From NCBI RefSeq assembly GCF_014640675.1, contig NZ_BMHK01000019.1, positions 1 through 64,000 on the forward strand: DNA of 64,000 bases, written 5' to 3'. Positions 54,495 through 63,034 of the stretch are shown in pieces; position 1 is the stretch's first letter, and each line of letters opens with the position of its first letter. Made by a program: the position numbers and the translations under genes. The stretch is from Novosphingobium endophyticum. GTDB lineage: Bacteria; Pseudomonadota; Alphaproteobacteria; Sphingomonadales; Sphingomonadaceae. The notes beneath the pieces were generated by a model. It saw nothing but the letters and a program-made list of their open reading frames with translations, made no database searches and had not been told where the DNA came from.

Positions 54495-54517
54495 GCGCCC
54501 GGATTGCTTCCGGGCGC
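54495..54517 (+). terminator. Rho-independent-type terminator after grxD
   Basis: GCGCCCGGA (54495-54503) and TCCGGGCGC (54509-54517) form a 9-bp GC stem with a 5-nt loop, followed by TCGCTTTG. It lies 30 bp after the grxD stop. Confidence 0.7.
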
Positions 54518-54822
54518 TCGCTTTGCCTGACCTTCGCGCTATCAGGCCGCATGCGGAAATTGCCGCCCTGCAATGATTTGCCGAATTTTCGAAGGAAGGG
54601 CTCGGGGAGGCAGGGCCGGGAGACTGATCGGCCCCGCCTCTGTCGAGACTACTTATGGGGGTACAGCATCATAAGCACGTTACGTGCCAGTTTGCGTGTT
54701 TGCCGGTTTTGAGCGCTTCTGATTACCGCAACGGGATCGCGAACGCCCCAACCTGTAAAGCACTCCGACATGTCGCAGCATTTCGGCTTGCCTGACACTG
54801 CCGGGCAAGCCACATCCGGTCG
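54518..54822. other. Intergenic gap between grxD and the NUDIX gene
   Basis: No gene supported. It is less GC-rich around 54655-54720 (ACTTATGGGGGTACAGCATC) and probably holds the promoter for the NUDIX gene; no convincing boxes or RNA structure were identified. Confidence 0.4.
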
Positions 54823-55617
54823 ATGTTCGAATATCCCCCGTCAGATGCCCCGATGCCTGCCGATGGCCCCCAGGTGGTTCCGGCCGCGACAGTCGTGATT
54901 TTCCGCTCGCCCCGGTCGGGCGCGGCGCCGGAACTGCTCATGGTGCAGCGTGCGAAGGAGATGCGCTTCGCCGGCGGTGCCGCCGTATTCCCCGGCGGCC
55001 GCGTCGATCCCGCCGATCGCGAGTTTGCCGCCGCGCTCATGCCCGGCGAGCCGATCGAGATCGCGGCCGCGAAGATCGCCGGCATTCGCGAGACACTGGA
55101 GGAGACCGGGCTGATGATCGCCACCCGCGAGACGATCAGTGCCGATGAAGCGATGACGGCCCGGCGAATGCTGCTGGAGGGCCGCGAACTCGCGCCCGTG
55201 CTGGAGCACTTCGGCTGGCGGCTCGATACCGGCAGCCTCACGCTCTATGCCCATTGGTGCCCGCTATGGGATCGCGCCTTCGACACCCGTTTCTTCGTGC
55301 ATGACCTGGGGACAGGCGCGGTCGACGTGACGGTCGATGCCACCGAGAACACACGCCTCTTCTGGGCCAGCGCCGCACGCGCGCTGGAAATGGCCGATGC
55401 CGGCGAGATCAGCGTGATCTTCCCGACCCGCCGCAATCTCGAGCGGCTGGCCCTGTTCGGCACTTTCGCCGAAGCGCTGGGCCATATCGCCCGCCACCCG
55501 GTGCGCCGCGTTCACCCTGACAAGGTCATGCGCGAGGGCGAAGAATGGCTCATGATTCCCGATGGCTACGGCTATCCCGTGCTCGGACAGCCGGTGGCCA
55601 CCGCCAATCGCGGTTAG
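54823..55617 (+). CDS. NUDIX hydrolase (NUDT7/19-like)
   Basis: 264-aa NUDIX protein. VVPAATVVIFRSPRSGAAPE, MRFAGGAAVFPGGRVDPADR and AGIRETLEETGLMI give the Nudix box (G...RETxEETG) with the longer loop seen in the NUDT7/19 (CoA-type) group. It hydrolyses a nucleoside diphosphate linked to another moiety, perhaps CoA derivatives. Its stop overlaps that of the convergent MFS gene by 4 bp. Confidence 0.8.
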   Translation: MFEYPPSDAPMPADGPQVVPAATVVIFRSPRSGAAPELLMVQRAKEMRFAGGAAVFPGGRVDPADREFAAALMPGEPIEIAAAKIAGIRETLEETGLMIATRETISADEAMTARRMLLEGRELAPVLEHFGWRLDTGSLTLYAHWCPLWDRAFDTRFFVHDLGTGAVDVTVDATENTRLFWASAARALEMADAGEISVIFPTRRNLERLALFGTFAEALGHIARHPVRRVHPDKVMREGEEWLMIPDGYGYPVLGQPVATANRG

Positions 55618-56873
55618 ATCGCCTCCGCCGGTGCCGCGAGCGGACCTTGCAGCTTGGCACCCGTCGCGCCGTAAAGCCCCAGGAAGATGGCGATGACGAA
55701 AAAGCATGCGATGCTCGTGATCGCCAGATCATAGCTGCCCGTCACCGAAAAGACCCTTTCCGAGCCGATGATCGCAGTGCCGATAAACGGCAGGCCAATC
55801 ATCGTGCTCAGGCCGAAGCCGCGGCTATAGCTTGCCTGGCCGAAGCTGTCGGAAAGCCCGCGTCCGAGCGTCGGGATGGCTCCCGCGCCGTGCATGCCGA
55901 TCAGGCCCACGACCACCGCCGTTGCCGCGAAAGGCGGGTGCATCAGCAGCACGGTCCAGAGCAGCGCACAGTTAAAGGCAATCAAGGCCAGCGAGCGAGC
56001 GCCGCCCAGCTTGTCCGCGACCCATCCGAACAGAATTGAGCCAAGAATGCCCACGGCTGCCATGATCGATTGCAGGATCGCCGCCTCGCTACGGGCAAAA
56101 CCCCAGGAAACGCCGATGGGCACGAGCAGCGATCCGAGCATGACCGAACTCGTCATGCTGGCGATGGCGGCGAGGCAAATGGCCCAGAAGCGCGGACGAG
56201 CCAGCAGTTGCGCGACGCTGAACGAACCGTCCGCCGTGCGCTTTTCCGCCGGCTCCGGCGCCAGCGTTTCAGCTGTTGGCGGATGATCGACGGCCAGCAG
56301 CGTGAGTGGCACCAGCAGGACCGCGATGAGCACGCCCATGAAGAGGTAGAGCGTCGTCGAAGCATAGACCGTAAGCGCGCGATCGAGCGACCAGGGAACG
56401 ATGGCGATGACGATGGGCAGGTGGACAATGCCCAGGGCCAGGCCGCGATTGCGGTTGAACCACCGTGTGACGAGCGTTGCCGGACCGATCGAACCGGCAA
56501 GGCTCAGCGCCGGACCGAACAGGAGTCCGTAGGCGACGAGATAAAGCGCGTAGCTCTGCGTGAAGGCCAGGGTGAAATAACCCGTCGCCGCGAGCAGCGC
56601 TCCAGCCAGCAGCAGCAGGCGCAGCGAGACTTTCGCGATAAGCACTCCGACGAACGGCGCGAGCACCGACGACCCAACCAGCGTGAGCGGAATACCCACC
56701 GCCGCCGCCTCGCCGCTGACCCCCAGCCGATCCTCGACCGAGGCCAGCATCAGGCCGAACGAGCCCATGATGAGACCTATCACCAGATTGTGCGAAACAC
56801 CGGCGACGACGCCCATGCGAACCGCCAGCGGATGATTCGGCGCATCGGACGCCGGGCTTGAAGCTAAAGCCAA
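55614..56873 (-). CDS. MFS transporter
   Basis: 419-aa protein with 12 hydrophobic segments and a central polar loop. The N-half reads MGVVAGVSHNLVIGLIMGSF and FVGVLIAKVSLRLLLLAGAL; WFNRNRGLALGI and FGWVADKLGGARSL are the loop motifs of the oxalate/formate (OFA-like) MFS branch. Substrate unknown. The TTG start at 56873 has GGGAGAG upstream; ATG 56816 is an alternative. Convergent and overlapping with the NUDIX gene. Confidence 0.8.
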   Translation of the reverse strand: MALASSPASDAPNHPLAVRMGVVAGVSHNLVIGLIMGSFGLMLASVEDRLGVSGEAAAVGIPLTLVGSSVLAPFVGVLIAKVSLRLLLLAGALLAATGYFTLAFTQSYALYLVAYGLLFGPALSLAGSIGPATLVTRWFNRNRGLALGIVHLPIVIAIVPWSLDRALTVYASTTLYLFMGVLIAVLLVPLTLLAVDHPPTAETLAPEPAEKRTADGSFSVAQLLARPRFWAICLAAIASMTSSVMLGSLLVPIGVSWGFARSEAAILQSIMAAVGILGSILFGWVADKLGGARSLALIAFNCALLWTVLLMHPPFAATAVVVGLIGMHGAGAIPTLGRGLSDSFGQASYSRGFGLSTMIGLPFIGTAIIGSERVFSVTGSYDLAITSIACFFVIAIFLGLYGATGAKLQGPLAAPAEAI

Positions 56874-57195
56874 TGAACTCTCCCGTTATGGTGTCGGCGT
56901 TCACGCCGAATGGATATTTTGCCACGAAGGTAACCTTCTGCGACGCCCTGACCAGAACTCTTTCCATTTACCGAAACATAATTCGCTCCAGCGAAGCCGC
57001 GCACACTCCGCGCGGCAGCGCCTTCCAACGCGATAGCCGTCCCGGGGTGCCCCACCATGATACGTCCGCGCCTTCGGGGTTGCCCGAAGAGGCATTGCCT
57101 GCAAGGCAGGCGGATAAGGGCCTATCAGTTCAATGACATAACGAACGAACACGAGCCCAAATTCGGATCGCGCTTTCAAGGACAACGACCCAGGA
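56874..57195. other. Divergent intergenic region, MFS / c-di-GMP genes
   Basis: No gene supported. It holds both promoters. CCTTCGGGG/CCCGAAG and CTGCAAGGCAG near 57080-57115 form small hairpins of unknown meaning. I did not find a riboswitch pattern. Confidence 0.4.
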
Positions 57196-59016
57196 ATGCC
57201 CCCTGCGCCCCAGGCTGACGCGGAGCGTGTCGCCGCGCTCAGAAAACTCGAACTTCTCGACAGCGAGGGGCACGTCTCGTTCGACGAGATCGTGCACATC
57301 GCGGCTATGGCGCTCGGCTCCTCGTTCGCCGTTATCTCGTTGATGGACGAAAGCCGGCAATGGTTTCTCGCATCGCGCGGTGTCGACATGACGGAAACCC
57401 CGCGCGAGATTGCCTTGTGCAACTATCCTATCGCGTCGGGCGCAACTTTCGTTTTGAGCGACGCGCGGAGCGATGGCCGCTTCGCCGGAAACCGGCTCGT
57501 CCACGAGGGGCCGCGCATCAGGTCCTACCTGGGATGTCCGGTTCGCTGCCCGGACGGACACATCGTAGGCGCACTTTGCGCCGCCGACCCGATGCCGCAC
57601 AAGTTCGATGCGCCGCACGTCGATCTGATCGAAAGGCTCTCCGCGCTGGTCGAGCAGTTCGTCGCGGCCCATGCGAGAAACCTCGAACTGCGGCGCGCGC
57701 ACCTTGCCCTGAAGCAGGCCGCCGAAAACGACGAACTGACGGGCTTGCTCAACCGCAATGGCTTTAACGCACCGCTCGAAGAGGCAATCCGCAAGCGCGG
57801 AGCGGGCGACGGCCTCCTGTTCCTTCTGATAATCGATCTCGACGGTCTCAAGGAAGCCAATCACGTCTACGGCCATCTTGTCGGCGATGCGGCGTTGCAG
57901 GAAATCGCCGCCCGTCTGCGCGCGGAGATCCCCGAGGCATACCCGCTTGCCCGATGGGGCGGCGACGAGTTCGTCCTGGCGCTGCAGGGCGATTTCACGC
58001 GCGAGGCCGTGCACCGGCTGGCCGCGCAAGCGCTCGAGACAATCGCCCGACCGATCGAGATTTCGGGCAACAGCGTATACCTCAGGGGCTCCTGCGGTAT
58101 CGCCGAGTGCGATAGCGGGGTCGGCTCGAAAGAACTCCTGCGCCGCGCGCATCAGGCCCTGCACCACAGCACATCGATGGGACCAGGCCGAGTGCATTTC
58201 TACGACCGCGCGTTCGCGGACCGCAATCAGGCGCGCATGACGGCCGAACTGGAGGTTCGATCCGCATTGGCCGGCGACCGCATCTTTGCCAGCTATCAGC
58301 CGATCATCAATCTCGGAACGGGTGAAACCGAAGGCTACGAAGCGCTGCTGCGGATCTCCACCATCGACGGGTGCGAGGTGACGGCCGCGCAACTGCTCCC
58401 CGCACTGGTCGACCCCGAACTGTCACGAAAAGTCGCGATCAGAATGATCACTCTTGTCGCCTCCGACTTTGCAAGCCTCGCCGCCTCCGGCAGCGGCTCC
58501 GCATTCGTGAGCATCAATGCCACGGAAGCCGATCTGCTCAGCGGCGATTATCCGGACATGCTGCTGTCGACCCTTGCCCGGTACATGGTTCCGCCGGACC
58601 GGATCACGGTCGAAATCACAGAGACCATGCTGCTGGTGAACGATCTCGACCAGGTGAAAGCCGTGCTCGACCGTCTGAAGGCGGAAGGCATCTCGATCGC
58701 GCTGGACGATTTCGGCACCGGCTTTTCCTCGCTCACGCATCTCAAGGTCTTTCCGATCGACAAGGTAAAGATCGACCGCAGCTTCGTTTGCGACATCACC
58801 GAAAATCTTAACGCGCAGTCGATCGTCGCCGCCGTGATCGCGATGGCGCAAAGACTGTCCATCGCAGTCATCGCCGAAGGGATCGAGAACGACGACCAAC
58901 TGGCAGCGCTGCGCCGGATGGAGTGCCCGATGGGACAGGGCTTTCTCCTTTCCCCGCCGGCTCCGAATGTTACCGGGCCGAGCCCCACGGGAACATACAA
59001 AAATCGCGACAAATGA
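57196..59016 (+). CDS. GAF-GGDEF-EAL c-di-GMP enzyme
   Basis: 606-aa cytoplasmic protein. GAF sensor domain at about 20-160 (HIAAMALGSSFAVISLMDES, LGCPVRCPDGHIVGALCAAD). GGDEF domain at about 165-330 with an intact WGGDEF near 255. EAL domain at about 340-590 with YEALLR, ITETMLL, DDFGTGFSSL, KIDRSFV and EGIEN, so the metal ligands and general base appear complete. Both synthesis and hydrolysis of c-di-GMP are possible, tuned by the GAF ligand. It overlaps the next diguanylate-cyclase gene by 4 bp (ATGA). Confidence 0.88.
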   Translation: MPPAPQADAERVAALRKLELLDSEGHVSFDEIVHIAAMALGSSFAVISLMDESRQWFLASRGVDMTETPREIALCNYPIASGATFVLSDARSDGRFAGNRLVHEGPRIRSYLGCPVRCPDGHIVGALCAADPMPHKFDAPHVDLIERLSALVEQFVAAHARNLELRRAHLALKQAAENDELTGLLNRNGFNAPLEEAIRKRGAGDGLLFLLIIDLDGLKEANHVYGHLVGDAALQEIAARLRAEIPEAYPLARWGGDEFVLALQGDFTREAVHRLAAQALETIARPIEISGNSVYLRGSCGIAECDSGVGSKELLRRAHQALHHSTSMGPGRVHFYDRAFADRNQARMTAELEVRSALAGDRIFASYQPIINLGTGETEGYEALLRISTIDGCEVTAAQLLPALVDPELSRKVAIRMITLVASDFASLAASGSGSAFVSINATEADLLSGDYPDMLLSTLARYMVPPDRITVEITETMLLVNDLDQVKAVLDRLKAEGISIALDDFGTGFSSLTHLKVFPIDKVKIDRSFVCDITENLNAQSIVAAVIAMAQRLSIAVIAEGIENDDQLAALRRMECPMGQGFLLSPPAPNVTGPSPTGTYKNRDK

Positions 59017-60218
59017 ACGCCGTTATCAACCTGATAACCCTCGGCGGCTTATGCTCGCCTTTGGTCGTTGCCGAAGACAAGCAGCAACGCCGAGAGGAGC
59101 GAGAGGTGCTAACGACGTCAAACGAGTCGCTGACCGACAAAGTCTACGTGGAGCTTGTTCGAAGTCTCTACCTGAACATCATGCCTGCGGTGATCCTGTG
59201 GATAGCGTTCGCTCTCACTCTGGGGCTGATCTATCACGAGCAACCGGATGACCTGCTCCTCGTTCTCGGCTGCGCGGGTCTTGTCGTCAGCACCGCAAGA
59301 CTGGCCGTGACCCAGTTCCTTCGCGGCAAGGCGCTGACGGCCGCTATCGACCGGATGGAAGCACGCAAGATCGAACTGGCGTTCGGCCTTCCCTATATCG
59401 GCTTTTCCTTGCTGCTGGGCATGTTTGGAGCCCGGGTCTTCTGGCTGTTATCACCCGAATCGCACATGCTGATGATCTGCCTCGTGGTAGGCTATTGCGC
59501 GGGCGTGGCGACCGGTGCGGGCCTGAGACCCAACATCGCGCTTCCCGGCATGGCCCTGGCGGTCGGCCCGACGATCATCGCCGCCGCCATGCACGCCGAC
59601 CCCATCTACGTAGGCATGAGTGTGATCGCATTTGCCTTCCTGATGGCCGGGGCCCAGTCGGTACTCGTCCGTCACAGCACGGTGCGGGCGGAAATCGCCA
59701 AGCGCCTCGCCTCGGTCTCACTGGCACGCCACGATACGCTTACGACGCTGCCCAACCGGCTCGGCTTGCGGGAGTACTACGAGAACAACGCTTCGACAAT
59801 TTCCCCCAACGGACTGATTGCCGTCCATTACCTCGATCTCGACCGGTTCAAGCCGGTCAACGACTGCTTCGGCCATGCGGTGGGCGACGCCCTGCTTTCC
59901 GCCGTGGCCGGCCGCCTGCGCGGCGCGATCCGCAACGGTGACATCGTCGCTCGCCTCGGCGGCGACGAATTCGCCGTCATCCAGTTCGGCCTGCGCCGCG
60001 CCGAGGAGGCCGAACTTCTCGCCCGCCGCATCAGCGCGTCGATCGCCCAGCCCTTCAGTATCGGAGATCATTCACTATCGGTCACCGCCTGTATCGGCAC
60101 AGTGGTAAGCCATAACCGCAATGAGCGGCTCGATCTTCTCCTGCAGGAAGCCGACGAGAAGCTCTACGATCGCAAACGCGCGCGGCACGATCACGCACCG
60201 CGGGTCGTCACAGCATAA
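59013..60218 (+). CDS. Membrane-bound GGDEF diguanylate cyclase
   Basis: 401-aa protein. Residues about 50-215 hold five or six membrane helices (MPAVILWIAFALTLGLIY, LPYIGFSLLLGMFGARVFW, LPGMALAVGPTIIAAAM). A GGDEF domain follows (HDTLTTLPNRLGL, YLDLDRFKPVND, LGGDEF near 318, SVTACIGTVVS). It should make c-di-GMP in response to a membrane signal. ATG 59013 overlaps the preceding stop, so both c-di-GMP enzymes are translated together. Confidence 0.85.
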   Translation: MNAVINLITLGGLCSPLVVAEDKQQRREEREVLTTSNESLTDKVYVELVRSLYLNIMPAVILWIAFALTLGLIYHEQPDDLLLVLGCAGLVVSTARLAVTQFLRGKALTAAIDRMEARKIELAFGLPYIGFSLLLGMFGARVFWLLSPESHMLMICLVVGYCAGVATGAGLRPNIALPGMALAVGPTIIAAAMHADPIYVGMSVIAFAFLMAGAQSVLVRHSTVRAEIAKRLASVSLARHDTLTTLPNRLGLREYYENNASTISPNGLIAVHYLDLDRFKPVNDCFGHAVGDALLSAVAGRLRGAIRNGDIVARLGGDEFAVIQFGLRRAEEAELLARRISASIAQPFSIGDHSLSVTACIGTVVSHNRNERLDLLLQEADEKLYDRKRARHDHAPRVVTA

Positions 60219-60270
60219 GACGGATTGTGATAACGCGGCTTCCCCGCCTCTGAAGGCAGGGGGAGTGCGG

Positions 60271-61245
60271 TCATGGCGCTTCCAGCCGCTCAGCCTGCGC
60301 AAAGCGGCGGGCCAGCGCGGCGCAGACCATCAACTGGATCTGGTGAAAGAATATCAGCGGCAGGATGATCGCGCCCACCTGCGCCTGCGAGAACAGCACT
60401 CCCGCCAACGGAACTCCGGTCGCAAGGCTCTTCTTCGAACCGCAGAATATCAGGACGATGCGATCCTCGCGCGAGAAGCCGAGCCATCGGCCCAGCCCGG
60501 CGCCCGCCAGCAGGACCAGCGCAAGGATGGCCAGCGAGAGTCCTGCTATGAGCGCCAGTTCGCCAAAGGCGATGCGGCTCCACAGGCCGTCGATCACCGC
60601 GGCGCCGAAGGCGGTGTAGACCACCAGCAGGATCGAACCGCGATCGACGTAGCCCAGTACCTTCTTGTGCCGCGCGATCAATCCACCGATCCACGGTCGC
60701 AGGAAATGCCCGGCCAGGAATGGCAGCAGGAGCTGGACCGTGATCGTCACGACCGGATCGCTTGAGAAGCCGCTCTGCCTGCCCGTGATCAGCAACGCGG
60801 TGAGCAGCGGCGTCACGAAGATTCCGGCAAGGTTCGAAAATGAAGCGCTGCACACGGCTGCGGCGACATTGCCGCCTGCGATCGACGTGAAAGCAATCGA
60901 GGACTGCACGGTAGAGGGCAGCAGGGTCAGGAACAGCACCCCGGTTGCCAGCGCCGGGTCGAGCCCGGGGATAACGGACACGGCAAGTCCGATCAGCGGG
61001 AACAGCCCAAACGTAAGCGCCGCCACCGAAAGGTGCAGCTTCCACGCCCGCGCCCCGTCCATGATCGCCGCGCGCGATAGTCTTGCTCCATGCAGGAAGA
61101 ACAGCAGCGCAATTCCAGCATCGGCCGCGCCGCCCGCGATGTCCGCGAAGCCGCCCCGCGCCGGCAGGACCGAGGCCAGCGCGACGGTCGCGATCAGCAG
61201 CAGTAGATAGGGATCGAGAGAGAGGCGGGAAAGCAGTCGGTTCAT
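60271..61245 (-). CDS. SBF-like (YfeH/SLC10A7-type) membrane transporter
   Basis: 324-aa protein with nine to ten hydrophobic helices. DAGIALLFFLHGARLSRAAI, LPSTVQSSIAFTSIAGGNVA, FCGSKKSLATGVPLAGVLFS and LPLIFFHQIQLMVCA are the SBF-like/PF13593 signature. The family resembles bile-acid:sodium symporters, but the substrate in bacteria is unknown. It follows the Lrp-type regulator gene by 21 bp on the same strand, so both are probably one transcript. Confidence 0.82.
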   Translation of the reverse strand: MNRLLSRLSLDPYLLLLIATVALASVLPARGGFADIAGGAADAGIALLFFLHGARLSRAAIMDGARAWKLHLSVAALTFGLFPLIGLAVSVIPGLDPALATGVLFLTLLPSTVQSSIAFTSIAGGNVAAAVCSASFSNLAGIFVTPLLTALLITGRQSGFSSDPVVTITVQLLLPFLAGHFLRPWIGGLIARHKKVLGYVDRGSILLVVYTAFGAAVIDGLWSRIAFGELALIAGLSLAILALVLLAGAGLGRWLGFSREDRIVLIFCGSKKSLATGVPLAGVLFSQAQVGAIILPLIFFHQIQLMVCAALARRFAQAERLEAP

Positions 61246-61266
61246 CGGGTATCGGTGCCTGGCGGG

Positions 61267-61728
61267 TCAGATCGGAAGCGCGGTGGTCGCCTTGATCTCC
61301 GAAAGCGCGACAGTCGAGGTAATTTCCTGAACGCCCGGTAGCTGGGACAGCTTTTCGAAGAAGAAGCGCTCGTAGGCGTTGATGTCCTCGGTCACGACAC
61401 GAATCATGAAGTCCACGGAGCCCATAAGCACGTAGCACTCGAGTACCTCGGGAAATTCGCGAATCTTTTCAGCGAACTGATCGAGATTGGCGCGTCCATG
61501 GGCGTTGAGCTTGACTTGCGCGAAGACCTGCGCGGTCAGCCCCACCATCTGCCGATCGACGATCGCGACGCGCCTCTTGATGATACCCTCGCGCTCCAGC
61601 CGGTCGATGCGGCGCCAGCAGGGCGAGGACGACAGGCCGACCCTTTCGGCGATCTGCGCCGTGGTCTGGCTCGCGTCGCGCTGCAGCTCGCGCAGAATCT
61701 TTCGTTCATATGGATCAAGTTCGGTCAT
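61267..61728 (-). CDS. Lrp/AsnC-family regulator
   Basis: 153-aa Lrp/AsnC protein. HTH: ERKILRELQRDASQTTAQIA, VGLSSSPCWRRIDRLE. RAM domain: VLECYVLMGSVDFMIRVVTE, YERFFFEKLSQLPGVQEITS. ATG 61728 is the better start; a GTG at 61761 adds 11 residues. Divergent from the amino-acid dehydrogenase gene across 126 bp, it is likely the branched-chain/aromatic amino-acid-responsive activator of that gene (BkdR-like). Confidence 0.85.
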   Translation of the reverse strand: MTELDPYERKILRELQRDASQTTAQIAERVGLSSSPCWRRIDRLEREGIIKRRVAIVDRQMVGLTAQVFAQVKLNAHGRANLDQFAEKIREFPEVLECYVLMGSVDFMIRVVTEDINAYERFFFEKLSQLPGVQEITSTVALSEIKATTALPI

Positions 61729-61854
61729 TTTATCCACGAATGCCTGCTTTTCGGGGTTCACCGCTTCGCATTTTTCCCCGATCCTGGCAAATCAGGACAG
61801 AAACCCCGGCACGAAGCTGCAATAATTTTCCCTTATCAGAAGGAGACCGGGAGA

Positions 61855-62898
61855 ATGGTAATGCGCGCGGGCCAATCAATGCCGCCGATGGAATTCGTCC
61901 GACTGCTGGACGAAGCCGCGGGTCTTGACGGCGTGATCGCCATTCATTCGACCGCGCGCGGGCCGGCGGCAGGCGGGTGCCGCCTCTGGAGCTATCCTGA
62001 CGCGGCTTCGGTGATGGCGGACGCGTTCCGGCTCGCCGAAGGCATGAGCTACAAGAACGCCATGGCCGAACTGCCTTTCGGCGGCGGCAAGGCCGTTCTG
62101 CGCCGGCCGGCGGGGGAATTCGATCGCCAGGCCTTGTTCGAGGCCTTTGGCAAGGCCGTGCAACAGCTCGAGGGCCGCTACATCACCGCCGAGGATGTCG
62201 GCACCAGCGTTGCCGACATGGAATACGCGGGAAGGCACACCCGAAATGTCGCCGGACGTTCGGCACGCCCCGGCTTCGCGGGCGGCGATCCTTCGCCCTG
62301 GACCGCGCTCGGCGTGTTCGAAGCGATGAAGGCGGCGGCCCGGTTCAGGTTCGAAAGCGCGCTTTCGGGAATGACCGTGGCGGTGCTCGGCGTCGGCAGC
62401 GTGGGCGGAGAACTGTGCCGGTTGCTCGCGGAGGCGGGCGCGAGGCTGATGATCGCGGATATCGACGGTCCACGCTGCGACCGACTCTCGGACGAATTTG
62501 GCGCGCGGATCGTGTCAGTCGAAGGCATCGCGGACGTCGAGGCCGAAGTCTTCGCCCCCTGTGCGCTCGGCGGCGCGCTCGATGAAGCTACCGTCGCCAC
62601 ACTCCGGGCGCGAGTCGTCTGCGGCGCGGCGAACAATCAGCTGGCCGCGCTGCACATCGCCGAAATGCTGGTCGAACGCGGGATTGCCTATGCCCCCGAC
62701 TACGTCGTCAACGCGGGCGGCATCATCAATGTCTCGGCCGAATACCTGGGCGAGAGTGCAGGCGATGTTCGCGGACGGGTGATGCGGATCGGTCCGCGCA
62801 CCTACGCCGTGTTGGAGGAAGCCGCGCACACAGGGCTTTCGCCGTCCATCGTCGCCGATCGCATGGCCGAGCGCCTGATGCTGCAGCCGGCCGCCTGA
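61855..62898 (+). CDS. Leucine/phenylalanine dehydrogenase (Glu/Leu/Phe/Val family)
   Basis: 347-aa NAD+-dependent amino-acid dehydrogenase. GPAAGGCRLW, MSYKNAMAELPFGGGKAVL (catalytic Lys residues), AEDVGTSVADMEY and VLGVGSVGGELCRLLAEAG (nucleotide-binding) match leucine/phenylalanine/valine dehydrogenases. It removes ammonia from a hydrophobic amino acid to give the 2-keto acid. AGGAGA lies 8 nt before ATG 61855; an upstream in-frame stretch is not part of it. Controlled by the divergent Lrp gene. Confidence 0.85.
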   Translation: MVMRAGQSMPPMEFVRLLDEAAGLDGVIAIHSTARGPAAGGCRLWSYPDAASVMADAFRLAEGMSYKNAMAELPFGGGKAVLRRPAGEFDRQALFEAFGKAVQQLEGRYITAEDVGTSVADMEYAGRHTRNVAGRSARPGFAGGDPSPWTALGVFEAMKAAARFRFESALSGMTVAVLGVGSVGGELCRLLAEAGARLMIADIDGPRCDRLSDEFGARIVSVEGIADVEAEVFAPCALGGALDEATVATLRARVVCGAANNQLAALHIAEMLVERGIAYAPDYVVNAGGIINVSAEYLGESAGDVRGRVMRIGPRTYAVLEEAAHTGLSPSIVADRMAERLMLQPAA

Positions 62899-62903
62899 TA
62901 CGC

Positions 62904-62919
62904 GGGAGCCAGCGCTCCC
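62904..62919 (+). terminator. Short hairpin after the amino-acid dehydrogenase
   Basis: GGGAGC (62904-62909) / GCTCCC (62914-62919) with a 4-nt loop, 5 bp after the stop. No clear T run follows, so termination is only probable. Confidence 0.45.
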
Positions 62920-63034
62920 TAACCTTGGAGGTACATCGTAGGGCTTACTTGTATGTGATAGCCCCCGATGAGAACATTATGCGACCGTGCAGCGACGAGT
63001 CGTTGCGCATTGTCCCATTACGGGAATCGATCGC

